In this document: in pieces, positions 17,611 through 25,877 of the stretch | Layout: each line of letters starts with the position of its first letter | How positions within the stretch are numbered: position 1 is the first letter of the stretch | From: Nesterenkonia marinintestina | Lineage (GTDB): Bacteria; Actinomycetota; Actinomycetes; Actinomycetales; Micrococcaceae | Direction of reading: 5' to 3' | Assembly (NCBI RefSeq): GCF_025420485.1 | Contig: NZ_JAOEFD010000001.1 | Coordinates: 62,001 to 126,000, forward strand | Length of the DNA stretch: 64,000 bases | The notes under the pieces: model-generated | What the model was told of the DNA's origin: nothing | Database searches by the model: none | What the model saw: only the letters and a program-made list of their open reading frames with translations | Position numbers and translations under genes: made by a program

Positions 17611-19258
17611 CGGAGTCCTCAGCGGTCGGGGGCTCGGAGCGGCGTCGCCGGCGTCGAGGAGGATCGGCGGCCCGCCGTGCGGCCCGCCATCGGGCATGCA
17701 CCCGTCGGAGCCCCAGATTCTCCAGGACCACCCACCGAGTGCCGGGGTCCAGCACCGCCAGCCAGACGATGCACGCCCAGGAGACCACCTGGGAGAGCAC
17801 GATCATCTGCTGGTCCATCTCGAGGAACTGCCAGATGGAGAGCTGATCGGCCGCGCCGAAGGCCAGGAAGAAGGCCACGGTGAACGCCACCCAGGTCAGC
17901 TGCCAGTCTCCCCGCCTGATGCCGGTGACCGCGAACAGCGGCAGCAGCCAGAGCAGGTACCAGGGCTGGATGATCGGCGAGAGGACCACCAGGGCCGTGA
18001 ACGCCCACATCATGCGTTGGACCACGAAGCGGTCGGGGCCGCGGAACATCAGGGCAAGCACGATGAGGACCGAGAGCACCCGGGCGATGTTCTTCAGGGT
18101 GTCCAGCGTCCAGAAGTGCGGGATGCCGACGGCGTCGAGCACGGTGATCATGAAGCCGTCCATGATGCCCAACGGAGACCAGAAGACGCTTCCCGTCCCG
18201 GTGCCGGCGAGCACGGTGACCCATCCGAATCCATAGCCCTGCACCAGACCGATCACGGCGAGCACTCCCCCGGCCAGTCCGGCGGTCATCGCCCAGCGGC
18301 CGAAGCGTCGGCGCCAGCTCGCACCGGGCCCGGCCCACAGCAGTCCGATGAACGGCAGGAGCACCATGGTGATCGGCTTGACGCCGATGGAGAGCACGAT
18401 GAGCAGCGTCGCGACGACGCCCCTGCCCCGCGCCGCCCAGTACACCCCGGCGAGTGCGAAGCCGATCATCAGGGCGTCGTTGTGCGCCGAGGAGATGAAG
18501 CTGATGATCAGCAGCGGGTTCGCCGCCGCGATCCATTGGGCCCGGGCCGGATCCACCCCGTGCAGCCGCGCGAGCTTGGGGATGTACACCATCATGAGCA
18601 CCACACCGGCCACACAGACCAGCCGGAAGAGCAGGATCGCCAGGTCCACGTCCTCACCGGTGAGCCGCATCACCGCGGCCTCCACCCAGAGGAACAGAGG
18701 GCCGTAGGGCGTCTCGTCCTCCGCCCAGGTGATGTCGGTGCCGAGCTGGAACCAGTTCGCCAGATGCGACACACCGGTGGTGTACGGGTCCTCTCCGGCG
18801 AGCACCAGACGTCCCTGTCCCAGGTAGGCGAAGACGTCGCGGGAGAAGATCGGGACCACGACGAGCTGGGGCAGCGACCACAGGACGACGGCGATATTGA
18901 CCGTGCGCAGCGAGGAGCCCCCGAACTCGCCCAAGGTCCGACCGAGCCGCAGCCAGGCGCGGAACATGATCCAGCAGCCCAGGGTCAGGGCGACGGTGCA
19001 CACGACGACGCCGGCCGGTTCGGTGCGCAGCGGGATGACGAGTTCGTGGCGGGCGAGTCGGGAGGTGTTGACCAACCATCCGACGCCCAGGGAGCCGAAG
19101 AGGACGAGCAGGGAACCGAGCACACCCTCCAGGAGGGGCCCGAGGGACTCTCTGCGACGGCGGCCCTCGTCCGCGGGGGCGGTGTCCCGGCCCGACCGGG
19201 ACCCGCCGTCGCCGGGGTCGGGCGTGCGGAGATCGCCGGAGCCGGCCACGTCGGTCAT
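17603..19258 (-). CDS. MptB-like polyprenol-phosphomannose-dependent mannosyltransferase (paralog)
   Basis: The first gene of the GT-C operon encodes 551 residues with the same signature as its neighbour: SRDVFAYLGQGRLVL, GEDPYTTGVSHL, TPYGPLFLW and SSAHNDALMIGF. The N terminus is hydrophilic (about 40 residues) and the C terminus ends in a highly basic RRRRRR segment, probably cytoplasmic. ATG 19258 was taken as start; TTG 19261 directly before it is also possible, because a -10-like TATCTT (19273..19268) ends 6 bases upstream of the TTG. The gene is divergent from orn with only 26 bases between them. Confidence 0.88.
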   Translation of the reverse strand: MTDVAGSGDLRTPDPGDGGSRSGRDTAPADEGRRRRESLGPLLEGVLGSLLVLFGSLGVGWLVNTSRLARHELVIPLRTEPAGVVVCTVALTLGCWIMFRAWLRLGRTLGEFGGSSLRTVNIAVVLWSLPQLVVVPIFSRDVFAYLGQGRLVLAGEDPYTTGVSHLANWFQLGTDITWAEDETPYGPLFLWVEAAVMRLTGEDVDLAILLFRLVCVAGVVLMMVYIPKLARLHGVDPARAQWIAAANPLLIISFISSAHNDALMIGFALAGVYWAARGRGVVATLLIVLSIGVKPITMVLLPFIGLLWAGPGASWRRRFGRWAMTAGLAGGVLAVIGLVQGYGFGWVTVLAGTGTGSVFWSPLGIMDGFMITVLDAVGIPHFWTLDTLKNIARVLSVLIVLALMFRGPDRFVVQRMMWAFTALVVLSPIIQPWYLLWLLPLFAVTGIRRGDWQLTWVAFTVAFFLAFGAADQLSIWQFLEMDQQMIVLSQVVSWACIVWLAVLDPGTRWVVLENLGLRRVHARWRAARRAADPPRRRRRRSEPPTAEDSDA

Positions 19259-19284
19259 CAAGACAGAAAGATATCATCGGGCCT
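19259..19284. promoter_or_regulatory. 26-bp divergent promoter region between the mannosyltransferase operon and orn
   Basis: GATATC (19270-19275) is shared by two opposing -10 elements: TATCAT (19272-19277) for orn and TATCTT (19273..19268, minus strand) for the mannosyltransferases. Each lies 6-7 bases from a start codon (GTG 19285; TTG 19261), so both mRNAs should begin at or next to the start codon. The two polymerases could not occupy the site together, so one gene may exclude the other. The -35 regions would lie inside the opposite coding sequences. Confidence 0.5.
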
Positions 19285-19920
19285 GTGAGCACAGATGCGA
19301 CGCAGAACCCCGAAGAGTCCCCCGCCGCCGACCCCGCCGCCGACCCCGCGCCGAGCCGGAGAACCCCCGGCGGGGACTGGAGCGGCCGGATGGTGTGGAT
19401 CGACTGCGAGATGACCGGGCTCGACCCGGATTCGGACGCCCTGATCGAGGTCGCCGTCCTGGTGACCGACGCCGAGCTGAACATCCTCGGCGAGGGCGTC
19501 GACGTCGTCATCAGACCCCCGCAGGGAGCCCTGGAGTCCATGAGCTCATTCGTCGAGAGGATGCACCGATCATCGGGCCTGCTGGAGGAGCTGGACTCGG
19601 GGACCGAGATGGCCGACGCCGAGGACCGGGTGCTGGAGTACGTCCGTGCGTGGGTGCCCGAGGCCGGGTCGGCTCCCCTGGCGGGCAACTCGGTGCACGC
19701 GGACCGTGCGTTCCTGCGCCGGGACATGCCGAAGCTGACCGGACACCTGCACTACCGTCTCATCGACGTGTCCACGCTGAAGGAGCTGGCCCGCCGGTGG
19801 CGTCCCGAGGCTCTGGAGGGCGCCCCCAGGAAGACGGGGAACCACCGAGCCATGGGCGACATCCGGGACTCGATCGCCGAGCTGCGCCACTACCGCCGCG
19901 CTCTGCTGCGGTCGGACTGA
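19285..19920 (+). CDS. orn: Oligoribonuclease
   Basis: Orn degrades 2-5 nt RNA to mononucleotides and completes mRNA and pGpG turnover. The DEDDh exonuclease residues are all visible: WIDCEMTGLD, HADRAFLRRDMPKL, and HRAMGDIRDSI, with YRLIDVSTLKELA between. GTG 19285 is supported by TATCAT 7 bases upstream (leaderless). This gives a 30-residue Pro/Ala/Asp N-terminal tail absent from most Orn proteins; no better ribosome site is seen closer to the core. It is followed by tRNA-His, a common actinobacterial order. Confidence 0.95.
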   Translation: MSTDATQNPEESPAADPAADPAPSRRTPGGDWSGRMVWIDCEMTGLDPDSDALIEVAVLVTDAELNILGEGVDVVIRPPQGALESMSSFVERMHRSSGLLEELDSGTEMADAEDRVLEYVRAWVPEAGSAPLAGNSVHADRAFLRRDMPKLTGHLHYRLIDVSTLKELARRWRPEALEGAPRKTGNHRAMGDIRDSIAELRHYRRALLRSD

Positions 19921-20058
19921 GCAGCACCCACCGGGGGATGCAGATCACAACCGGTGCGGACGGGGTCCGATGTCTCATCCGCCGGTGATTACGTGTAGTA
20001 TTGACCGGGTTGTTCGCCGGAACTCCTCCGTGAGGACGTCGGCGATCAGCCCCCTATG

Positions 20059-20134
20059 GTGGGCGTAGCTCAGTTGGTAGAGCATCGCGTTGTGGTCGCG
20101 AGGGTCGCGGGTTCAAACCCCGTCGCTCACCCCA
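20059..20134 (+). tRNA. tRNA-His (anticodon GUG)
   Basis: The acceptor GTGGGCG pairs with CGCTCAC, and the preceding G at 20058 with C73 at 20131 provides the G-1:C73 pair that identifies histidine tRNA. The anticodon stem TCGCG/CGCGA carries loop TTGTGGT with anticodon GTG. CCA is encoded at 20132-20134. It follows orn and precedes a strong terminator. Confidence 0.97.
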
Positions 20135-20138
20135 CGCA

Positions 20139-20176
20139 GTCGGGCCCGGAATCCTGTTCAGGATTCCGGGCCCGAC
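20139..20176. terminator. Strong bidirectional-type terminator after tRNA-His
   Basis: Perfect 18-bp arms GTCGGGCCCGGAATCCTG (20139-20156) and its complement (20159-20176) separated by TT. It stops tRNA-His/orn transcription and, read the other way, the phosphatase gene ending at 20208. No U tract follows. Confidence 0.9.
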
Positions 20177-20207
20177 GCGTCTGAGGGTACGGGGCCTCAG
20201 CGGAGGC

Positions 20208-21830
20208 TCAGGAGTCTTCGTCGACGGCCGACTCGCGGTCGACGTCGAAGTCCAGGGCCTCGGCCATGGTGAAGAACAGATCGGTCTGATCCGTCAGTCC
20301 CACCACGTTGGCCGCTCCGGGCCCGTAGGCGGCGATGCGCAGCTGAGCCCCGGTGTGCATCTGGGACTCGTCCTCCTCGGCGGTGCCGTAGGACACCGTC
20401 ATCTCCGCGCCCTCATTGGTCGTGAGCGTGCGGGTCAGGCCCGGGGTGTCCTCACCGGTGTAGGTGATCTGGCTGGTGTGGGCATGGTCCGCGGTCACCA
20501 CGACGAGGGTCTCACCGTCCTCCTCGGCGAAGTCCATGGCGACCTCGGTGGCCTCATCGAGGTCGATGGTCTCCCCGATCTGACCGCACGGGTTGTGCGC
20601 GTGGTTCTCCTTGTCGATCGAGGCACCCTCGACCTGCAGGAAGAAGCCCTCATCATCGTCCAGGAGCTCGATGGCCTTGTCGGTCATGGTCGCCAGGTCC
20701 GGGATGTCCTCTGTCCGCTCCTCGTTCTCGGTGCACTCCTTCGCACCCTCGTCGGCTCCACCCTCCGTGGCCAGCGGACCCTCCCAGCGGACGGGCATGT
20801 TCCCGTCAGAGAAGAGACCCAGCAGCGGAGCATCGTCGTCTGCGGACTCGACCGCGCCGAGCTCCTCGGCGTCGGTCACGACCTGGTACCCGCGGTCCTC
20901 GGCCTGGTCCATCAGGGTCATGCCCTCCCAGTCACCGGCGACAGCCTCCTGTTCGAAGGTCTCAGCCCCGCCGCCGAGGGTCACATCCGCACGCGCCTCG
21001 AGGTACTGCTCGGTGATCGAACCCGCTCCGCCGTCCTCCAGGAGCGCCTCCGGGCACTCATCCGCAGTCTCCTCGGGGCCGTAGCAGCCCCGCTGACTGA
21101 TGTGGGAGACCAATGCCGCCGGAGTGGCGTCCTGGATCTCAGCGGTGCTGACGTTGCCGGTGCGCAGCCCGGCCTCTTGGGCCATCTCCAGGATGGTCTC
21201 CTGGGACTCGCCGTCGACGTCGACGCCGAGCGCTCCGTTGTACGTCTTGGTCCCCGTCGACCAGGCTGTGGCGGAGGCCGCCGAGTCGATGACGTAGTCG
21301 GTGTCACCGGTCTCCTCATCGAGGGCGTAGGTGGTGTACTGCCCCGTCATGGGGAGGCTGTCGAGCCCGGGGAGGAACCCTCCGGCCCCGTGCTCATAGT
21401 TCCGGGCGATGGTCAGTTCGGAGTCGGCCATCCCGTCGCCGATCAGCAGGATCACGTTCTTCGCGCCGGCATCCTGGACGGCCTCACGGATCTCGTCCGT
21501 CTGGTCCTCGGTGATCCGCTGGGCACCGCCGTGCACGGAGGTGTCCCCCACCGCGCTGCGGTCGTCGTGGCGTCCGCCGGATCCGCCGCCCTCCTCCTGC
21601 TCGTCCTGGTCTTCGCCCTGCTCGTCCTGGTCCTCGTCGGAACCGTCGGCGGCCTGGGCCGTCCCCTCCCCGCAGGCCGTCAGAGCCAACACCGCGCCGA
21701 GCGCAGTGACGGCCATGAGTCGCGGCACCCGACGCGGCCTCACCTCGAGGCCGCCGTCGTCGAGAGCCGCGGCGGCACCCGATGCCTCCGTCCGGCCGAT
21801 GGTCTCCGAGTGCGAGTGGTGTGCTGTCAT
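20208..21830 (-). CDS. Alkaline phosphatase, secreted lipoprotein
   Basis: A PhoA-type phosphatase of 540 residues that releases phosphate from organic esters outside the cell. Active-site elements are visible: [10 protein letters not shown], the nucleophile region [16 protein letters not shown], the metal ligands [20 protein letters not shown] and HTGAQLRI. The N terminus has an Arg-rich stretch, a hydrophobic core and a lipobox LTAC with Cys53, so it should be lipid-anchored. Residues about 60-95 are a Glu/Asp/Gln linker, and the whole protein is strikingly acidic, as in halotolerant species. ATG 21830 follows GGAGGGA. Two Cys pairs in the mature part may form disulfides. Confidence 0.93.
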   Translation of the reverse strand: MTAHHSHSETIGRTEASGAAAALDDGGLEVRPRRVPRLMAVTALGAVLALTACGEGTAQAADGSDEDQDEQGEDQDEQEEGGGSGGRHDDRSAVGDTSVHGGAQRITEDQTDEIREAVQDAGAKNVILLIGDGMADSELTIARNYEHGAGGFLPGLDSLPMTGQYTTYALDEETGDTDYVIDSAASATAWSTGTKTYNGALGVDVDGESQETILEMAQEAGLRTGNVSTAEIQDATPAALVSHISQRGCYGPEETADECPEALLEDGGAGSITEQYLEARADVTLGGGAETFEQEAVAGDWEGMTLMDQAEDRGYQVVTDAEELGAVESADDDAPLLGLFSDGNMPVRWEGPLATEGGADEGAKECTENEERTEDIPDLATMTDKAIELLDDDEGFFLQVEGASIDKENHAHNPCGQIGETIDLDEATEVAMDFAEEDGETLVVVTADHAHTSQITYTGEDTPGLTRTLTTNEGAEMTVSYGTAEEDESQMHTGAQLRIAAYGPGAANVVGLTDQTDLFFTMAEALDFDVDRESAVDEDS

Positions 21831-22101
21831 GATGTGTCCCTCCGGTGTGTCCTGCGGTGTCGCTGTGGTGTCGATGCTGTGTCGATGCGGTCGCCTCCGG
21901 TGCCGACGCTAGGGACGCAGAGCGAAGCGGAGATGACGCGCCGGTGTCCGGGACGTCACGGTTCGGAGAACCGGTCTTGGTCCGAACACCCGTGGTTCGT
22001 AACTCACATGTTGTTCACAGGAACGCGTGTAACAGGCCGATAACAAGGGAAGAACCCCGGAATCATGCGGAAGTGAGCTTCGACACGCTGCTCTGAGATG
22101 G
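21831..22101. other. phoA/rpf divergent intergenic region with OmpR-type direct repeats
   Basis: No gene. Elements with an 11-bp period cluster at 21999-22046: ACTCACATGTT and GTTCACAGGAA (22002-22023), reminiscent of PHO boxes (GTTCACC repeats), and TGTAACAG-GCC-GATAACAA (22028-22046), an 8-3-8 direct repeat like the MtrA box reported for corynebacteria, where MtrA controls rpf2. Either the phosphatase or rpf, or both, could be targets. These are resemblances, not proven sites. Confidence 0.4.
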
Positions 22102-22343
22102 TTGACGCAACCGATTCGAGACCTTTTACTAGTACGCGGACGTCTTCCGTGATGTCGGCGTGACCTTCGGGTCAGCCATCTCAGTCCGAGATCGCGGGAG
22201 CTCAGGAGTCGAGGATCATCCCTGCACCGTCTACGACCTCGACTCTGTTGAGACCACCTGCAATTCCTACGTGAAGAAGCGCAGACGGTGCCATGACGAC
22301 GGTCCGGGAGGACTCGAGTGAAAGGGACTTCGGAGTGACTGCT
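22102..22343 (+). promoter_or_regulatory. rpf promoter and long structured 5' leader
   Basis: A promoter with -35 TTGACG (22102-22107), 17-bp spacer and -10 TTTACT (22125-22130) would give a leader of about 205 nt before the rpf ATG. The leader can form a UUCG-capped hairpin (TGACC-TTCG-GGTCA, around 22161-22174) and a long-range stem GAGTCGAGG/CCTCGACTC (22206-22214 with 22237-22245). Actinobacterial rpf genes often carry a c-di-AMP (ydaO) riboswitch here, but I do not recognise its conserved blocks. Some structured control is likely. Confidence 0.5.
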
Positions 22344-23120
22344 ATGCAGACTAAGAACACCGTGAAGCGTATCGTCGGCGGCGGCCTGGCCGCAGCCACC
22401 CTCGCCGGCGTCGGCGTCGCCGCCACCGCCCCGGCCGCTTCGGCCAACGTGTGGGACCGCCTGGCCGAGTGCGAGTCCGACGGCAACTGGTCGATCAACA
22501 CCGGCAACGGCTACTACGGCGGACTGCAGTTCTCGCAGCAGTCCTGGAACGCCGCCGGCGGTTCCGGCAGCCCGGCCAACGCCTCCAAGGGTGAGCAGAT
22601 CCGCGTCGCCCAGAACCTCCACTCCATGCAGGGCTGGGGCGCCTGGCCGTCCTGCTCCGCTCAGCTCGGCCTGCACGGCCAGAGCCCGAGCGCCGGCGCC
22701 ACCTCCGAGGGCTCCAACACCGGTGCCTCGCAGCAGGAGAGCCAGCAGCAGGAGCAGGAGGCCCCGCAGCAGGAGGAGTCCGCTCCCCAGGAGCAGGCCC
22801 CGGCTCCGCAGGAGCAGGAGGCCCCGCAGCAGGAGTCCGCTCCCCAGGAGCAGGCCCCGGCTCCGCAGCAGCAGGAGCAGGAGGCCCCGCAGCAGGACTC
22901 CGCTCCCCAGGAGCAGGCCCCGGCTCCGCAGCAGGAGGCCACTTCCGAGCCGTCGGCTGAGGCCAGCGGCGAGGTCTACGTCATCCAGGCCGGCGACACC
23001 CTGAAGGAGATCGCCGACGCCCACGGTGTGACCCTCGAGCAGCTCCTAGCAGTCAACCCGCAGATCGAGGACGCGAACCTCATCTTCGCCGGCGAGGAGC
23101 TCCAGCTGCCGGTTCGCTGA
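22344..23120 (+). CDS. rpf: Resuscitation-promoting factor with LysM domain
   Basis: A secreted 258-residue muralytic enzyme that wakes dormant cells. Residues 1-34 are a signal peptide ending ASA; residues 35-110 form the Rpf/transglycosylase-like domain (LAECESDGNW with the catalytic Glu after Cys, GGLQFSQQSW, and a second Cys in WPSC). Residues about 130-205 are a Gln/Glu/Pro/Ala linker with three near-identical units. The C terminus (about 212-258) is a LysM peptidoglycan-binding domain (YVIQAGDTLKEIADAHG...). This is the Micrococcus luteus-type architecture. ATG 22344 has GGAG 8 bases upstream. A strong terminator follows. Confidence 0.96.
   Translation: MQTKNTVKRIVGGGLAAATLAGVGVAATAPAASANVWDRLAECESDGNWSINTGNGYYGGLQFSQQSWNAAGGSGSPANASKGEQIRVAQNLHSMQGWGAWPSCSAQLGLHGQSPSAGATSEGSNTGASQQESQQQEQEAPQQEESAPQEQAPAPQEQEAPQQESAPQEQAPAPQQQEQEAPQQDSAPQEQAPAPQQEATSEPSAEASGEVYVIQAGDTLKEIADAHGVTLEQLLAVNPQIEDANLIFAGEELQLPVR
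22752..22931 (+). repeat. Intragenic repeat in rpf, units of 60, 57 and 57 bp
   Basis: Three units begin at 22752, 22812 and 22875, each coding E-Q-E-A-P-Q-Q-(E)-x-S-A-P-Q-E-Q-A-P-A-P-Q; six extra bases (CAGCAG) separate the second and third. The first unit has one extra Glu codon. Near-identity at the DNA level points to recent slippage or unequal exchange, which would change linker length in frame. Confidence 0.92.
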
Positions 23121-23168
23121 TCCGAGCCGAGCTGAGCGGCTGACTCCGGTCGCCGTACGCGCCGCATC

Positions 23169-23209
23169 CTGAGGGCCCGCCCACCGTCATCCGGTGGGCG
23201 GGCCCTCAG
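23169..23209. terminator. Terminator between rpf and comEC
   Basis: Perfect 18-bp arms CTGAGGGCCCGCCCACCG (23169-23186) and complement (23192-23209) with loop TCATC. It lies between converging rpf and comEC and can serve both. Just after it, an 18-bp unit (GTCGTCTCAT-CCGCTC-type) is repeated about two and a third times up to 23253. Confidence 0.9.
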
Positions 23210-23267
23210 TCGTCTCATCCCGCTCGGTCGTCTCATGCCGCTCAGTCATATCCTCCCGACCGTGGGC

Positions 23268-25877
23268 TCACCGTGCCGGGGCCTCTGCCCGCAGACCCTG
23301 ATCGTCGATGCTGAGCACCACGGTGCCGTGCCGATCGGTGCGATAGACGGCAGCTCCGACGGCGTCGAGCTTGTCCGTGATCTCCGGGGCCGGATGCCCG
23401 TACATGTTGTCCTCACCCACACCGATCAGGGCGACGTCCGGGCGCACCGCGGCCAGCAGCTCCGTCCCCCCGTTGGCCGCGCCGTGGTGGGCGACCGAGA
23501 GCACGTCCACATGATGGGGCATCCGACCGGCGGACAGGGCGGCACGGGTCTGCTCCTCCTCGAGGTCCCCGGTGACGAGCATCCGCAGCGGATCGGCCTC
23601 ACCGCCGACGGCGACGCCTGCGGCCTCCGCGTCTCCGTCGCCCGCAGGGGTGCCCTCCCAGAGCTCGAACAGCACCACCAGGGAGTTGTCGTTGGGGTCG
23701 GGATGGTGGGCGTCGGCCCGCCACACGCGCCAGGCCACCCCCCGCTCGCCCTGCTCACCCCCTGCGGCCGTGAGCCTGTCCGAGTCGCCGACCGCGGCCC
23801 GTCGTATCCGGAGGTCCGAGGATCCGTCGGCCTCATCACCGAGATCGAGCTCCTCGGCCGGGTCCCATTCGGCGGAGCCGGCGTGCAGCACCTCATCCAC
23901 CTCTCGTCCCCGCAGCACCCCGGACACGCCGCCGACGTGGTCCTGATGCTCATGGGTCAGCATCAGCGTCTCCACGCTCCGCACCCCGAGGCTCCGCAGG
24001 CAGTCATGGGCGAGGTGCGGGTCCTGACCTGCGTCTATCACGATGCCCGATCGCTCCCCGGTGCGCACCACCAGCATGTCGGCCTGGCCCACGTCGCACA
24101 GGGCGATGCGCCACTGGTGTCCCGACGTGCCTCCGATGAGCCCGGTGCTCGGGACGACCAGGGCCAGCACCGCGCCGGCGGCCGCGGCGACCACCACGAT
24201 GCGGACCGCCGCCCAGTGCGGCCTCGGAGTCGGCGCCGCGGAGGCCTCGACCGCGTCAGCGGCCTCACGGGGAACGCTGCGCCCGACCAGATGATGGGCG
24301 ATCACCAGACAGGCGCCCACATAGAGCACGACGAGCCCCACGCCCGCGCCGCCCTCGGGCCAGGGGGCCAGCGCCTGCGGCAGCTGCGAGGTCGCACGCC
24401 CGACCGCTCCGATTCCCGCCGCCGCGAGTCCGGAGCACCAGAGCACCGCCGTGGCCAGCCACGGGGCGGTGGTGGAGATCACGGCGGCGAACGTCCCCGG
24501 CACCGTGATGAGCGGCACCAGCGGGGCGGCGAGCATGTTCGCCGGCACCGCGTAGGTGTTGACCCCTTCGGACAGGGGCAGCAGCACCGGCGTGACGAAC
24601 AGCTGCGCCGAGAAGGCCAGCGCCAGCGGCGCAGCGACGAGGCTCGGCATCCGCCGTTCCAGGAGCCGACGGATCGGCGTGCCGATCACCACGATGCCCG
24701 CAGTGGAGGCCACGCTCAGCTGAAACTCCGGTTCGACGGCGAACCACGGATCGACCACCAGCAGCAGCACCACGCAGACGCAGAGCAGGGAGAACGAGGC
24801 ACGACCACGTCCGGCGAACAGCGCCATCGCTCCGATGGATCCCATCACGGCGGCGCGGATGACGCTGGGCTCAGGTTGGACGAGCATGACGAACAGCCCC
24901 AGTCCCAGCAGCGAGACCGGGACCGACGTCCACCGCGGGGCCCGCATCAGCCGCAGCAGTCCGAGCAGGGCTCCGAGCACGAGCGCACAGTTCGCTCCGC
25001 TGACTGCGGTGAGATGACTCAGACCGGAGAGACGCATCGCCTCACCCAGCTCAGGGCTCTGCAGAGACCTGTCGCCCAGGATCAGCCCCGGAAGCAGCGT
25101 CGGTCCGTCGCCCACGGCGGCGGAAGAGGCCTCCGCCGTGGCCGTGCGCATTCCGTTGAAGACTTCGGTGAAGTCCGTCCAGTCGTCGGACGGGGTCCGG
25201 GTGAGAGGCTCGTCGCCGAAGGGGAACAGCAGCGCGGCGGCCCGCTCCCCGGCCTCCGACGGAGTGGCGCGGACCAGCCCCTCATACCGGTGCCCTGCCC
25301 GGAGCACCTCCCCGATGTCTTCGGCGTCGGGCCCCTCACCGGTGACGGCGACCTCCTCGACCGGCACCTCCATGATCAGGACCACATCCACCGAGAGGTC
25401 GTCGACCATGCTTCGGCCCCGGTGCGCGGCGGCAGGGTCCGGCAGCGCGGCGCGGAGCACCTCGGCCTCGGCGATCAGCCGCGGCTGTCCGTCGAACCCC
25501 CGCCGTTGGGCCACCACCGGGTCCGAGGTCACACGGACCTGCACCTCCACAGGCCGGTCCGACTCGACCGCACGGGTCCAGCCCGTCTCGTCCCGTCCGG
25601 ACAGCTCAGCACCGGCCTGCAGGGACGCCGCCGAGACCGCCGCCGCGCAGAGGCCCGCATGCAGCAGCACACCCCCGAAACGGCCGCCGAAGCGCCCCGT
25701 CCGCAGCAGCGCGCCCACCGCGAGCACCCCGCCGATCACCAGCGCAAGCATTCCTGCCGCGACTCCGAGCGTGATGCCCGTCGGCCCGGAGACCCTCACC
25801 ACCAGCAGCGACGCTCCCCAGGCGCACACGGCGGTGGGGAGAAGCCTCAGGTCCAGCGGCGGGGAGGCTCGGCTCAC
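23268..25877 (-). CDS. comEC: ComEC/Rec2 DNA uptake channel
   Basis: ComEC carries transforming single-stranded DNA across the membrane. The roughly 869-residue protein has N-terminal membrane segments and a DUF4131/OB-like region, the central competence domain (GLSHLTAVSGANCALV, followed by many TM segments) and a C-terminal metallo-beta-lactamase domain with TLMLTHEHQDHVGG and a later SVAHHGAANGG. All three parts are intact. GTG 25877 overlaps the comEA stop as GTGA; GTG 25880 just before it is equally readable. It ends the leuS-degV-comEA-comEC series; holA, which often follows comEC in actinobacteria, is not next to it. Confidence 0.95.
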   Translation of the reverse strand: MSRASPPLDLRLLPTAVCAWGASLLVVRVSGPTGITLGVAAGMLALVIGGVLAVGALLRTGRFGGRFGGVLLHAGLCAAAVSAASLQAGAELSGRDETGWTRAVESDRPVEVQVRVTSDPVVAQRRGFDGQPRLIAEAEVLRAALPDPAAAHRGRSMVDDLSVDVVLIMEVPVEEVAVTGEGPDAEDIGEVLRAGHRYEGLVRATPSEAGERAAALLFPFGDEPLTRTPSDDWTDFTEVFNGMRTATAEASSAAVGDGPTLLPGLILGDRSLQSPELGEAMRLSGLSHLTAVSGANCALVLGALLGLLRLMRAPRWTSVPVSLLGLGLFVMLVQPEPSVIRAAVMGSIGAMALFAGRGRASFSLLCVCVVLLLVVDPWFAVEPEFQLSVASTAGIVVIGTPIRRLLERRMPSLVAAPLALAFSAQLFVTPVLLPLSEGVNTYAVPANMLAAPLVPLITVPGTFAAVISTTAPWLATAVLWCSGLAAAGIGAVGRATSQLPQALAPWPEGGAGVGLVVLYVGACLVIAHHLVGRSVPREAADAVEASAAPTPRPHWAAVRIVVVAAAAGAVLALVVPSTGLIGGTSGHQWRIALCDVGQADMLVVRTGERSGIVIDAGQDPHLAHDCLRSLGVRSVETLMLTHEHQDHVGGVSGVLRGREVDEVLHAGSAEWDPAEELDLGDEADGSSDLRIRRAAVGDSDRLTAAGGEQGERGVAWRVWRADAHHPDPNDNSLVVLFELWEGTPAGDGDAEAAGVAVGGEADPLRMLVTGDLEEEQTRAALSAGRMPHHVDVLSVAHHGAANGGTELLAAVRPDVALIGVGEDNMYGHPAPEITDKLDAVGAAVYRTDRHGTVVLSIDDQGLRAEAPAR

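Noticed and set aside
22131-22343. Confident c-di-AMP (ydaO) riboswitch call
   Set aside because: The conserved terminal block of that class was not found by eye; kept only as a structured leader.
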